DNA of 37,500 nt from NCBI RefSeq assembly GCF_964340395.1, contig NC_135565.1:17099709-17137208 (forward strand), read 5' to 3'. Below the pieces are notes generated by a model. It did no database searches and was not told the DNA's origin. It saw only the letters and a program-made list of their open reading frames with translations. The position numbers and the translations under genes are program-made. This DNA is from Glandiceps talaboti (Eukaryota; Hemichordata; Enteropneusta; Spengelidae). How positions within the stretch are numbered: position 1 is the first letter of the stretch; every line of letters begins with the position of its first letter. This document shows positions 17,491 to 36,779 of this stretch, one piece after another.

Positions 17491-19925
17491 TATATGAGTT
17501 AGTCCATAACTGTTACATTGAATTCGAACCCGCCTCATTAAACTTCAAGCCCTGGACTGGAATTGACCTATAGAAGTCAACTGTAAATGTTTAATTGGAC
17601 ACTGTGATGTCAAGTGAGGAAGTCGACCAAGACTAAATTGAACATTTGCTTGAAAGTTATGAATTTTGTAATTAAGTTTAATGCAATTTTCTGTGACATA
17701 ATGTGACGTGGTAACGACGCTATACAAACATATATAGCACATGCAATAGAATACCATATGGAATGAGCGACAGAAAATACATTTGCGTGTATTGAAAACT
17801 TGTATTAGGCCGAATAAACAAAGTTGTTTGGTTCTGGTTACCAGACCCCACGTAGTTTTTTACTGCCGATCCTCAACCCTTTTTGACATACTCGAGAAAA
17901 AAATAATAAAATCGAAAGCATTGTGAAGTCTCACGAGAAATAGTGGATGCTGAAACTGAAAAAGACAATATAAAACTGTTCTTCCCATCTGTAATGTCTG
18001 TACATCTGATAGGAAGAAATAAATAACACAGAGACCATTTGGAAAACAATAGAAAACCTGAACTGGACACTCACACATGAAAAAATATAATGAAACACTT
18101 ACCGACGTATTGTAAAATTGAGCGTAACCGGGACCATACATTCTCTTTATTAGGCCTTAGAATAGGGCTAGATGTGACATTTACAGATCACTTTTTTTTT
18201 TATCATTCTCCCTCAGAACATACGAAAACTTGACAAGAAGATTGCTACAGTGTCTGGTCGTCGCTATCTCATACCATTACATGCACACTTGTTTTCTCCT
18301 CATGGGCCAAATGTACAGTTAAAACATTTCCATGAGGCAGCAGCTTGTGCAATATGCTCGGATCGAACCCTCGTTGTTTTGGATTTTATCGCCAATAAAG
18401 TGTACCAGGAAAGTAAGCTATATGATAAAATACATTTCAATGACACCTATGATGTCCAAAAACTAAAGGAAATTATGGATATCGCAACTATCGACGAATA
18501 TAACCATGATTGTAAGCATAAAGTCGAAGCTGTTTTAATAAAACGATCGATGTCAAAAGTCAGCAAAGAAATATTCTTTGAAAACAAGGAGAGTAATAAT
18601 TATCCATGGCTTGACCTTAATATTTCAAAGCTAAATGAATTTCAGAAGTTGGACAATGTTACTTCTGAACGATGTGTTGGTCTTTATGCACCAATGTTTT
18701 TGAATGTTGAAGTAAATTCTAACAAGACGTGTTACTTGATGGCGAAAAGGGAATTCACACGACATCTAGTTACGGTTCCTTGGATAAGGAATGTCGCTGA
18801 TGAAATTGCGAAGAAAATCTGTGGTGGCAACCCATATATTGCGATGCATTGGAGGAATAGACTTAAGGAATTGTAGGTTTAAGGACTGTTTCTCTGTGTT
18901 TGGAGTATACAAAAAAGTTTTTAACGAATTGTTGTGACATATTTTAATGTTCACGCTTAAATATAATGTTTATAAACTGAACAGAAAGGAGAACATCACT
19001 GTAGAAAATACGACCATTTTCATCATTCGTATCCACCAAGGTTTACAAAGTCAGTTCTGCTTGTGCTTTTATTTCTTTTTACATTGGATGAAAAAGAAAT
19101 TGGAATCCATTGCTGACACTATTTGCTTTGTTATACTTATGTGCGAGCTATTGCTTTACACCAATATCATGAACTTTGGCACCGAACGTCAGACAAAATG
19201 TGAGGTTTTAAAACTGAACCGCAATTTGGAATATTTTACATTTGAATTTCATTTTTACTACTCGTACCCTACATGAAATAGTAGCCTGGTAGTTGAGCCT
19301 TCGAATTTCTAAGATTATAATAAGCTATTGAATGCAATGGACGTTGGTTTAATTATAGTCTCAGTAGGGAAGCATCTCTGAAAACCTTTTTATTTCGTTT
19401 CTTGGACTTGCAGTGTTATTTTGAGACTTCCAATGTTTACACTACTATGTTGATGTAGATTAGAATCGCACAAAAGAGGAACCACTATCAATCTACCACA
19501 TTGTAGAACAATACATTTAATTTGCTCTTATTTTAGTAAACGGAATACCACAGTCGCAAATGGATACATCACCATTGAGACCCATTGGTCGGAAATATTA
19601 ATAAAAATGTCCATAATTTGGACAATATGATTTGCCATTTCGCCGTTAACCAACAACAACCGAATTGGTATTGTTTAACTTCCTACATTCCTGACACTTT
19701 TTACTCTTATCACTATTTAGGGGAAATAACCGTGTAAGTGACTTGTACAAAACTGGACGTGTGGCGGCAAAAGATGTGCACAATTTTATGAAAGACAAAC
19801 AAGTTAACTGTCTGTATCTGGCCACTGTTGATTACGTAAGATATCTCATTTACTTGATTAGATATTGATGAAATAAAGTAAATTTCATCAAAAGAACGCG
19901 TGGCTAAAACACAAAGAAAGTATTT

Positions 19926-19929
<4 letters not shown>

Positions 19930-20011
<82 letters not shown>
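19930..20011. repeat. (AT)n array in intron 3 of copy 2
   Basis: About 80 bp of pure AT repeat at the place where copies 1 and 3 have short nonrepetitive AT-rich sequence (about 9340 and 32882). Open frames across it are artefacts. Confidence 0.9.
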
Positions 20012-20013
<2 letters not shown>

Positions 20014-20637
20014 AATGTGAGGGAAATGGGTTATCGGTTACGTCATTCAGAATATCAAGACAACTATTCATCAATTATCTCGAGACCGGAGCGGAACGTG
20101 ATTTCAATATTGCATGCAACGTCATCAATATTTATGGTGTCACATTTTGTGTTGATGTATGTTAATCATCTGGGTATCATATTATTATGGAATATTAACA
20201 AGTCATCCTACTTTAGCCATTGTTTACACATCCTATCCTGAAGGATCATGAGTTTAACTGCATCATGATTTATTTTTTATATTTCATAGGTGTTCATCGA
20301 TTATCTGAAAGATGCTGGTGTATCGAATATTGTCAGTACCGAGGTTATCGAGCCACCAAAGTACCCGGATGTCGAGAAATACAAGCAAAACAATTACTTC
20401 TGGTCGTTGATTGAACAAGAAATTTGTATCCGTAAGTTTATCTATTTCAATAAATCGCAATGATATTGCTGTCATCTTCCTTATTATTTTAAACCTGAAC
20501 TAGCTGCAACTGGGATTTTTTTCATCCAATAACCAATATTGTTGACTCTTGTAAACGTTATGCCAAGTTGAAAATACGCCAAACTCAACTTTTGCAGAGT
20601 TCCATAGCTATGTTTTATTTAGTTTTGATGTAGAAGC

Positions 20638-20872
20638 TCATTAACAAGGGGCAAAGCTCCCATCTCTTACAGTTGAGATTTTTAGTCAATTCTGGAAGGT
20701 CAATACGGCCCTTATCCCTTTTACACAATTGTAGCGTCTTTGTCTTTTAATGCAAAATTGTTTTATTTACATGGTTGTTCTTGTCACGTGTCTGTTGATT
20801 TTATATATATGGCCTAGTGCCAAAAGCAAATTTCCATGCTTCCGTGGACAATAAAGCATATCTTATCTTATC
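20638..20872 (+). mobile_element. LINE 3'-tail insertion in intron 4 of copy 2
   Basis: Copy 3 runs directly from GATGTAGAAACT into AATGGATATATAATATC, while copy 2 has about 235 bp between. The insert ends in AATAAA (20850-20855) followed by GCATATCTTATCTTATCT, a short tandem tail typical of CR1/L2-like LINE 3' ends. No reverse transcriptase sequence remains, so it is strongly 5'-truncated. Confidence 0.6.
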
Positions 20873-20874
20873 TA

Positions 20875-21038
20875 TAAATGGATATACAATATCATGTCTG
20901 GTAGCGCAGAATTTTTCTTTTCGACAAGGAGTGAAGGAACAACAATCTAAAGGTTTTCCCTTAAGGCATTCAGTTCACACCCGGTCTGAAAAGGCTCTGG
21001 CTGCAGCTTTAAGGTCTCTATTTCATTTAGAAAACTGA
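20875..21038 (+). pseudogene. Unrecognised degenerate coding remnant in intron 4 of copy 2
   Basis: The frame encodes NGYTISCLVAQNFSF, then KEQQSKGFP, then EKALAAALRSLFHLEN and a stop. Copy 3 intron 4 has a decayed equivalent (NGYIISCMVAQNVLF and ALAAAFRFLFHLEN, about 34150-34315), and copy 1 keeps only the end (about 10312-10355). The retained stop position in two copies suggests a once-coding sequence, perhaps a transposon or gene fragment. No family recognised. Confidence 0.35.
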
Positions 21039-21649
21039 TTTGCCATTTCGAACTTTCTCGTTCCCTAAAGATGTGATAATCATTTTACAATATACCAATG
21101 TTTTATTTGCTAATACGATCAATATATCTGTAAAATGAGAAACATAACCTGTATTCCCATAGATATACTGAAATATACAGCAAAAAGGCTAAAAACGGCA
21201 TTTCAAAAACGTTTCAATCTCTGAATAAATAATCGCAATCACAAAGACTTTAATGTTAGTTATCGGCTATACGAATGTTATAAAAAACTGCAATAAACAC
21301 GTTATTCTTGTTGTCATGTTGTAGCAATGATGAGTGAAAAGACGTCGTTGTAATAACATTTATAACGTACACAAATTTTACTTTGTTATCTACTGCCTCC
21401 ATGAACATGTTCAATTCAAGTCACTTCTAATGGGAACATGTGCATGTTTATTGATTTCCCAATACAGGTTCTGAAATTTTCATAGGCGGAAAGACTGGGG
21501 CTTCTTACTGGGGTGTCTTTGTAAGGAACAGACGGGAACTAGTCGGCGCTGAAAATGTGTATCTAGCCAACATTCTTTCCTGGAGGGCTGAAGGTATCAA
21601 CATAAAATAGTGTATGTGGCTTTGTACCGCAACTGTCTTCATCAACACG

Positions 21650-22164
21650 CCAATCCATCCTTGTTGTTACACGTGCAATGTGCACCATCATTTTATTTAA
21701 TGTTGCTATGTGCAGCTTCTCAGTTTCTGGATGATTTTGTCATACTTGCCTAACTACCACTGTTGTCATTTTTGTCACATACATCGTCATTTGGCTGTTG
21801 CTATGGGCATGGTTTGTTGTAAATGAAATGTGGGTCTCCTTAAAAAATGTTTATCAACATGTCTACCCATCCCTAATTTCATATTTGCAATTAAACTCAA
21901 CATAATTATTAGACATTACTATGGCCGTGGTTATGTTGTTTGCCGTTTTTGAATACATTTTCTGAACATTTACTCATTTGCCTACCCATTCCTCTTGTTA
22001 TCACTGCAATATGCAGCACACTTTCCCGTTGCTATGGGCTTGGTCTTGTTTCTAGGCATATTTAATACTTTTGTTTAAATATTGATTCACTTGCCTACCT
22101 ACTCGTGATATTATCTTTGCAATATACACATGCACACACACACACACACACACAAACAAACACA
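21650..22164 (+). repeat. Minisatellite of about 112-bp monomers plus (CA)n, 3' of copy 2
   Basis: Shorter version of the array at 11510-12340, with about four to five diverged monomers (ATTTGGCTGTTGCTATGGGC and TTTGCCTACCCATTCC recur), ending in (CA)n at about 22132-22164 where units 1 and 3 have (ACAT)n. Confidence 0.7.
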
Positions 22165-22449
22165 TTTCACCATGGAACTAGCACAACTGAACATCAGATC
22201 AGTTATGCTAATAAACATGAAAGGCATAAGATGTCAAATGGATATTTTCAGATTAATTATGATATTTCTTTTTGATGTTAACATATAATGTGCCAGCGAA
22301 CTGTTGCAGATTGCATTGATATTGTTGCAATATGTTGTATTTGTATATCATGTCATATTATGTTACGTCATCTTTGTGAAGTTAGGTAATAAACATATTA
22401 TTGATATCTGACCTTAGATAATGATAAGTACTTGGTATAGCTCTATCTA

Positions 22450-22499
<50 letters not shown>

Positions 22500-22754
22500 A
22501 ATATATCAGTCATGAGTACGCCATTTAGAGTTAAATTTCTTGTTATCAAACTGTGAACCACAATTCTGAAAACACTTAGCTGATATAGTTCGATAGATAA
22601 ATAGAACAGATGGAACATGTGTAGGCTGACCCAAAGGTATTATTATTGTTTTAGTGTGTCATTATGATTAAACGGAAAATATCAGGTTGATATATGCCAG
22701 TAGATTGTTTAAGTTTTGAGGTGATTCTCCTTCATGCAGACTGAGACAAAGAGG
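22165..22754. other. Unit 2 flank with (GTCT)n at 22449-22499; no gene
   Basis: Contains the conserved GTTATGCTAATAAACATGAA (about 22205) and GGTAATAAACATATTATTGA (about 22385) segments, each with an AATAAA hexamer, then the (GTCT)n array. These hexamers are conserved in several units and could serve as poly(A) signals, but no transcript end can be fixed from sequence alone. Confidence 0.5.
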
Positions 22755-22955
22755 TCCATTTTGTATTGTTCTTTAAGTTCTTAAAATCTTGTCTCCCAAA
22801 CATTTCAGTTGAAGGCTGACCCTCATGGGTGTAAATGAGGAAATACGGAACATGCGCTATTTGGTAGAGTTACATGGAATGGCACTCTTCGTATTTACAA
22901 TGAGCACAGGGCAGGGCTCAAACCATCCAGATTTCTCTCCCATCAGGCATTCAGA
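22755..22955 (-). mobile_element. SINE-like repeat, unit 2
   Basis: Shares GTCTCCCAAACATTTCAGTT and GAAGGCTGACCCTCATGGGT with the copies at 13225, 31236 and 36450. Part of the tRNA-like head is deleted here between the GGGCTCAAACC segment and the TCTCTCCCATCAGG end. Confidence 0.45.
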
Positions 22956-23034
22956 TATACGGGGAAAGTAATTTAAAATCCTATGGTATTTGTCAAGGAT
23001 GTTGTAAGTTTTCTTATCAGCAATACTTGCATGG

Positions 23035-23092
23035 ATGAATGAATGAGTGAGTGAATGAATGAATGAATGGATGGATGAATGAATGAATTTAT
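23035..23092. repeat. (GAAT)n/(GATG)n tract, unit 2
   Basis: Tetranucleotide run equivalent to 13540-13735 but much shorter. The open frame on the minus strand over it is an artefact. Confidence 0.8.
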
Positions 23093-23449
23093 TTCGACAA
23101 GTATGCACATTTCAAAATAGTTACAAGAGAAGCTAGAAAATCAACATATGGAAAGAAACGGATTGACACTAACCTCTCAAATTACTAACATTGATACATC
23201 TCCTTATACCACCATGATTTATACTGTAATGAATTGACAGCTGCCGTTCTCATAAAAAATACCGAGGATACAGGAAACTACACGTAGGGAGAGCAGGGTT
23301 GGGGGCGGAGTCATAGTTACTGAAGTGTGATGGGGACATATTATGGATTGCATCATAGACAAATATGCCTACTTGAAATTCATACTGTTTGAAAAATATC
23401 AATACTGCCTAAATTTTGAAGAGTGAAAGTGTTTGTGATTCATATAATT

Positions 23450-24960
23450 TGCCTCCTGTCGTGACACGAACAATTTTCTTTTGTATGAGCAAAATATGTT
23501 CAATACGTTTTACATATGCTTCCCCAGATTTCAACAGTATATGAAATATATGGTAATACAAAAGTGTTGTACGATAAATGTCTGAATATGATGCATATTA
23601 GCGTGACTGGAAAGAGTTGAATAAACACAGTGGTATCATCTAAAATCTTGTGAATAAATATAGAGGGTAAAACATATGGAATGGATTAACCCAACTGTTT
23701 TTTCTAATATGTGGTCCCAATATTCACAAAATTACGGGGTCAGATTTATATTTCCACCCGACTGTTTAATTAACCTATTGAAAGTGAACATTTCTGGACA
23801 GACAGCATTGTTTTCATTAACGGTCTTTTTGATGTTAATTGTAAGTTTTACAATTTAGATATCTTTTGAACAATTTATGGAAATATCTCTTCACACTTCG
23901 AATAGAATCAGCTGTTTTCCTCTATTCCTATAGCAAGGAAACGAATTCTTGCAAAAGCTAACTCTACAAAACTATTTGTCAGTAAACCTAATTTTCGTAA
24001 TAATTGTTTTTTATTAAATATCAAAATGAAATGGGATATTTACATTGGTGATGAAGTAGCCTTAGTTACATAGGAATTTAAAAAGTTGTTACAAAATATT
24101 AGAAGTTAATTGATGTTTATAGAGTTAAGTAGTTATAATCCCTTGGTACATTGGAAGTGTATTTAACCACGAATAATCCTTGGAGTGACGTCATAGGGGA
24201 TGTCTTGACAAAAGATCCCAAATGATAGTGATATTAGATATTAACACTAGGGCAGATTTCCATAATTCAATATGCGGATCCAATCGTAATAGTTAGAGAA
24301 ATCATGTGATGACCCCTATCCAATGAGTAGCATGCCAACTGTGTAAAGAGGTGTTAGGATTTCTTACTACGTTTAAATACTTGTGTTTTCATGTGAAATG
24401 TTAGATTTGGATTTAGAGTTCACGTGGAATAATAAATCAAGTCTCCTTCCAGTGAAAAGCTATTGTGCTAGAGTCTTTGCTGTATGCTGAGATTTGTCAT
24501 CCCTTCTGTGTAACTGACTGTTTGGTAACGCTTGATAGTTTAAGATCCGGAGTAGAACAACAACTACCTACTCCTCAACTATATTACAACAATCAAAAGT
24601 CATTTACTTTTTAAACATTGAAATTACAGATTACATACCTTCTCACATTATTCGTTAATGGCATGATATTGTTTTATTTTGTTTTGACTTAGGAGAATTT
24701 ATTTACTCTTTGTTTTGTTATAGGTTGACTGTTGATTTTAAGTTTAGAAATTTCCATTATGTTCATTTTGTAAAGAAACCGAGGAAGACTATAATCACCA
24801 TTTATTATGGGATTGTAGATTTATTTCAGAATTCAGTTAAGGATTGGTTTGGTTTAAATATACATATTAATTTACCTATTAATGTGATCAATTGTATTGT
24901 TGGTGATTTTAATAAAGAAACTCACATTTTTTGTTTAATTTGATTTTCCTTATAGGTCAT
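23450..24960 (+). pseudogene. LINE fossils 3' of copy 2
   Basis: About 23450-23635 holds the minus-strand LINE fossil also seen in unit 1 at 14646-14834. From 23683 the plus strand has decayed L1-like coding sequence (NPTVFSNMWSQYSQNYGV, then a decayed middle with many stops). It ends with FKFRNFHYVHFVKK, where a neighbouring frame gives the expected CKETEE-type cysteine block, and then VKDWFGLNIHINLP before about 24943. It is longer than the unit 1 equivalent, which has lost the middle. Not functional. Confidence 0.55.
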
Positions 24961-25838
24961 TTTTAGATGTAAATACTCAAACACCATGCTACATATTAGT
25001 CTTATATTAGTTTGATTTATAAAGTAAAAACACGAATAACATCCTCTAGCAATGTATTTAGTAAACACATTAATAAATAGGGCCCGCTTATGACTTATTT
25101 TGACGTTTTGGTGTTTTTTAGTTGTATGTATAGTCTTGTGGTTTGTTTGTACTTTGGAGAAAAAACATTAAAAAATAAACAAAAAAGAAACAAACAATAA
25201 CAAACTTTCAGGAACTCACAGACTTGCTTAGCCCATTTTGTTGACTGTTGCTACCACGTCACTAAATGTGTCATGATACTTCACCACCAAGTTTGTAGTC
25301 TCTGGTATATTTAAAGGGTGAATGTTACCACTTTATGTAAAACTATGCATGTCATTCAAAAGACTAGGGTGTTTGTTTGATCATAAAGACCAGATGTAAA
25401 CTGAGCGCCTCCCCTAAGGGAACCATCAATTATTAAAATTAAACTAAAAAAAACCTATGGTATAAACAAATTTGTGTTGCTGAGGAGAACTATGAACTTG
25501 GTATACACCATGATAATTTTTATTTCTGAACGATGTGTACGTGTGAACCATGGTTAACCTCAAATGAATCTTCGAAGGGCATGAAGTGAACTGTAAGTTC
25601 ACGTAATGTGTTCGATCCGGTAATGAAGCTGAAAAAAAGGTTCCAGTTTGAGTGAGATGAAATGGTGACATGGGTCCAGCGATGTGGTGTATTTATTTAT
25701 CGCTTCGGCCATGAAGGAAGATGCTTCACCGGAATGGCCGTGCTATTGATGGAGAACTTTTGTAATCACGTCTATTAATAAGTAACCAATCACGTGTATA
25801 AGTAATGGTAATATTTCGTAGTTTCAAAACTATCCAAG
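24960..25838. other. Intergenic DNA private to the unit 2-3 junction; no gene
   Basis: No match to the other two intergenic regions was noticed. A small inverted pair CGGCCAT...ATGGCCG spans about 25705-25740. The open frame on the minus strand at 25444-25671 shows no domain. Confidence 0.35.
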
Positions 25839-26170
25839 ATGGCACATGAAAGTGGTGAAACGTTTTGCATACGATGTGTTACATTCAAATTTGACAAGTA
25901 AGGCGTAATTTAGCTGAAAACCCACTCAACTTTGCAATTCAGATGTGAATCGCTTCTATTTGCGTTTACATTGTAGGAATTGTAGGATTTGGTTCACGCC
26001 GAATTCAATGTCACAAACGCAGAAGAAGAAGCCCGAAAATCACAGCAAACGCTACCTACAATATAATACAGTCGACATGTTCGAATCATGGATGCCATCT
26101 TGCCATATTACACTTCATGCATACGCATTTGTCTTCATTGCATTTTCTCACGGAATTGAACTTTGTAAAG
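25839..26170 (+). CDS. Possible start of an unrecognised gene (two small exons)
   Basis: An ATG inside the YY1-like word CCAAGATGGC opens a 20-codon frame with ETFCIRC. A GTAAGG donor at 25898 and an acceptor TTTACATTGTAG ending at 25976 define a 79-bp intron whose removal keeps frame (phase 2) and joins to a second exon, 25977-26170. That exon has NCRIWFTPNSMSQ, a basic QKKKPENHSKRY stretch and an ITLHAYAFVFIAF hydrophobic stretch, and ends at AAAG|GTATAA, a good donor. About 85 residues result if both signals are used. Four cysteines (two in C-x-x-C spacing) could form a metal-binding site, but I recognise no family. There is no obvious third exon before copy 3, so it may be a gene fragment or chance. 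Confidence 0.25.
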
Positions 26171-26199
26171 GTATAACTCAATTGAAATATAGACACTAG

Positions 26200-27541
26200 A
26201 GCCAAAGGGAAGATCTGAAAAATATATAGTATTTGTATACTCGCCAAACATTTCGGATTTGGTCTGCTCGACCCGCTAATTTGGGCAGACTAGACGCAAT
26301 ATCATAAAACCATTGACAGCAACTGGCCACTGAGGGCAGCCTTCTGAGTTTACTCAAATTAATATAGCATAATTATATTAATTCATATTGTCTTAACAGT
26401 TTCAAGTACATGAACAAATGTATTTTCTTATGTTTGATGAATATACTAATTTTTATTGAAATTGAAGTATGGAGTCTTAAGATATTGCTTAATTATTTCA
26501 TTTCATTAATATGCAAATTTCTCTAATTAAACATTAATCGATCTGGCTCAAAACCTAATCACGTCTAGATATTACCCTAAAGATTATATATTCCAAATTT
26601 CATTACAATTGAGCTAGCCGAATTTTCGAAAAAATAAAAATTGGATATGCCTAATGACTGATAATAATTAATTATGCAAATGACCTTTGCGTAGTAATTA
26701 TTATCATAAAGTGGCCCTTTAGTGGCTATATGGATGACAAAGGGATATTTATTTTGGAATTTTGATTTATATAACAAAAATTCTTTTTTTCTAAAAACTA
26801 AATCTGAAGGAACATCGATAAAGTCCATGTTTGTAATTCTTAAATTGGAAAAAATCTATATAAAAAAACAAATATAAGATTTGGTATTGTACGTATAATA
26901 AGAAACATTTTACTCACTCTGTTTTTTGAATGATTTACTGCGTTACAAACAAGAGTTTCGTATATATTGTTTCACATTTTTTCAAGGAGAAAAATATAGA
27001 AAAGTAGTTCTATAAATTAAAAGTCCAGAATAAATACTTTGCCATTATGTAAAGCATTCATTGGTAAAATCTGCTATTACTTGTATTCATTTTTCTTGTT
27101 GGTAGGATGTCACATAATTCTACATCCTTCCTCTGTTCCGTGAAAGAGATGTAAAGAAAGATTGCAGTATATTTTACCTGAATACTGTACAGCTTCGTCG
27201 TTGTGTACTCTCCTGTATTACAGCGTCAACAACGATGAACCTTTATTCAAGTACCTCACTGAACGTAGGGATTGTAAACTAATTAATTAAAAAGGTCCCG
27301 GGAGACCTCTAGTGTACAATTCTGAGCATGTGTTACGCTTGCATGGGGCGTACTGCGATGAATTTGGTGGATCCTGGAAAAGGAAGAGATATCCGAAAAA
27401 TGTTAAACAATTTACTGCAGGCAGAAAGGGATTTCAGGCAGTTTTTCTATTATGTTTGTATTAAATACTTGTACATACCCATATGTATGGTTATAAGCTA
27501 TTATAATAAGCCCCGCCCCCCGAAAAAACAACAACTTTGTT
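26200..27541. other. Upstream region of copy 3; no gene
   Basis: From about 26400 the sequence aligns with the regions upstream of copies 1 and 2: TAATTATGCAAATGACC near 26668, the AAGTGGCCCTTTAGTGGC segment near 26709, the ACATCGATAAAGTCCATGTT block near 26811, and the TTCGTCGTTGTGTACTCTCC segment near 27196. The LINE insertion of unit 1 is absent here: the target site reads GAGCATGTGTTACG at about 27325, uninterrupted. Confidence 0.5.
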
Positions 27542-27569
27542 TTTACATGTTTGGCTGATCATGTGATCA
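27542..27569. promoter_or_regulatory. Conserved palindromic upstream motif, copy 3
   Basis: TTTACATGTTTGGC plus TGATCATGTGATCA, 61 bp before the ATG of copy 3, identical to the blocks before copies 1 and 2. Regulatory role is inferred from position and conservation. Confidence 0.35.
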
Positions 27570-27629
27570 GAATAACCTGCTGTTTCAGTCTGCATGACTT
27601 AATATACACTCTGAAAACATTGCTCCGAA

Positions 27630-34899
<7,270 letters not shown>

Positions 34900-34919
34900 C
34901 ATCAGTGGCATTGTAGCTC

Positions 34920-35500
34920 AAATGTCTTCATCCACATGTCAATACATCCTTGTTGTTCGTGCAATGTGCACCATCATTTTAGCGTTGCTATGTGCAGTTT
35001 CTCAGTTTCTGAGTGATTTTGACATTTTAAAAAATTATTTATATACTTGCCTAAATATCCTTGTTGTCAGCTTTGCCATATTACACCATCATTTTGCTGT
35101 TGCTATGGGCATGGTCTTGTTGCAAGTCAAACGTGGGACTATTTTAAAAATGTTTATTGACATGCCTACCCAACCCTAATTTCATCTTTGCAATAACTCA
35201 ACATCATTTGACAGTTGCAAAGGGCGTGGTGTTGTTGCTATGGATATATGAATATATTTATTGAATGTTTACTCACTTGCCTATCCATTCGTGTTATTAT
35301 TGCTGCAATATGCAAAAGTACTTTGTAATATACATATATGATTGTTAATACAGGCGTGGGATTGTTGCTAGGTATATTTGCACACATTGAAAAATATATA
35401 TTCACTTGCCGATCCATTCCTCTCTTTATCTTTTAAATATACACTATTATTTATTTAGCTGTTGCTATGGGCGTGGTCTTCTTGCTCGACATATTTGCAT
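34920..35500 (+). repeat. Minisatellite of about 112-bp monomers, 3' of copy 3
   Basis: About five diverged monomers related to the arrays at 11510 and 21650 (TTTGCTGTTGCTATGGGCAT and GGTCTTGTTGCAAGTCAAAC recur). It begins directly after the stop codon region. Confidence 0.7.
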
Positions 35501-35550
35501 CAAATACAACCTCAAACACTGTGACATTGACGTACATGCATGCTTACATG

Positions 35551-35931
35551 CATACATACAGACAGACAGACACACATACATACATACATACATACATACA
35601 TACATACATTCGTACATACATACATACATACATACATACATACATACATACATACATACAAACATTTCACAAAAACGGAATTAGCACTACTGGACATCAG
35701 TTCAGTTATGCTAATAAACATTTGAAAACAATTGTCAAAGTATGGATATTTTAAGATTACTTATGATATTTCATTTTGGTGCAACATATAGTGTGTCTGC
35801 AAACTTTGTATTCATATGGATGCAGTATGTTGTATTTGTATGTCATGTTATCTTATGTCAAGTTTGTGAAGTTAGGCAATAAACATATTATTGATATCTG
35901 ACATTAAATAATGATGATTACTTAATATAGT

Positions 35932-36011
<80 letters not shown>

Positions 36012-36061
36012 GAGTTCCATTCTTCTTTTGTCAAGTAGAGTGCTCAATCACCTTGGAGAGC

Positions 36062-36136
<75 letters not shown>

Positions 36137-36202
36137 CGGGCTGTTTGTATGTATGTATGTATGTATGTATGTATGTATGTATGTATGTATGTATGTATGT
36201 AT
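35551..36202. repeat. Microsatellite block of unit 3: (ACAT)n, (GTCT)n, (AT)n, (GTAT)n
   Basis: (ACAT)n lies at about 35551-35660, (GTCT)n at 35934-35965, (AT)n at 35967-36007, a nonrepetitive segment at 36009-36064 related to the intron 1 hairpin of copy 1, (AT)n at about 36066-36134, then (GTAT)n at about 36146-36202. Open frames over these are artefacts. Confidence 0.9.
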
Positions 36203-36449
36203 TCACAGCTCACATTAGTCATGAGTATGCTTTTTTTAGTTAACCACAATTCTGACAACACTTAGTTGATATAATTCGATCGGCAAATAGAACTGAAGGA
36301 ACATCTGTAGCCTGACCCAAAGGTAGTATTGTTGTTTTAGTGTGTCATTATGATAAACTGAGAATATTAGGTTGATATATACTAATAGACTATCTAAGTG
36401 TTGGGGGTATCCTCCACATGCAGACCGAGACAAAGAGGACCGTTTTGTG

Positions 36450-36610
36450 TTGTCTTTTGAGATCTTAAGAACCTTTAAACATTACAGTGAAAACTGGCCC
36501 TCATGGGTGCAAATGTATTACATTGAAGACAGAGCTCCAACCCCCTAACTGCAATGTTAAGGCCAGTGTTTTAACCTCTCGGTCGAGAGATCTCTCTCTC
36601 ACCAGGCATT
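36450..36610 (-). mobile_element. tRNA-derived SINE-like repeat, unit 3
   Basis: On the minus strand an A-box-like CTCGACCGAGAGGTTAAAAC (complement of about 36569-36588) and a B-box-like GGGGTTGGAGCTC (complement of about 36533-36545) sit about 35 bp apart, followed by the body shared with the other copies. The head is better preserved here than in unit 2. Confidence 0.45.
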
Positions 36611-36689
36611 CACATATACGGGAAAGTGATTAAAAAAACGTATCAAGGATGTCGTATTGTTTTTATCAGGAATGAATGGCATGTGTGGA

Positions 36690-36772
36690 TGACTGACTGA
36701 CTGACTGACTGACTGACTGACTGAATGAATGAATTAAAAAGTTATGAATGAATGAATGAATGAATGAATGTT
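36690..36772. repeat. (GACT)n and (GAAT)n tracts, unit 3
   Basis: (GACT)n at about 36690-36722 is followed by (GAAT)n pieces to about 36772, at the place equivalent to the (GAAT)n tracts of units 1 and 2. Confidence 0.85.
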
Positions 36773-36779
36773 TATCTAC

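Larger units (their letters stand above)
16835..21610 (+). pseudogene. O-fucosyltransferase-like gene, copy 2, with frameshift in exon 1
   Basis: Exons by homology are 16835-17124, 18217-18872, 19721-19835, 20290-20431 and 21468-21610. Exons 2-5 are fully open with the same phases as copy 1 and one extra codon (ESNNYPW). Exon 1 is one base short: the A-run at 17089-17093 has five A where copy 3 has six, so the frame reads GKSQQSTKT and stops at 17114-17116, before the donor. The frame cannot then join exon 2. Anchor (residues 10-24), YIAMHWRN and EIFIG motifs are present. In exon 3 the residues after the H-x-R motif are GNNRVSDLYKTGR instead of GRDLASEVYKTGR, and the loop after EIFIG is GKTGASYW. 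The break may be genuine or a homopolymer sequencing error; the clean downstream exons mean it is recent if genuine. The product would otherwise be a Golgi/ER glycosyltransferase like its neighbours. Confidence 0.75.

Noticed and set aside
36533-36588. Possible tRNA gene on the minus strand
   Set aside because: A and B boxes are recognisable but no cloverleaf with a proper acceptor and anticodon stem can be folded; it fits a SINE head better.
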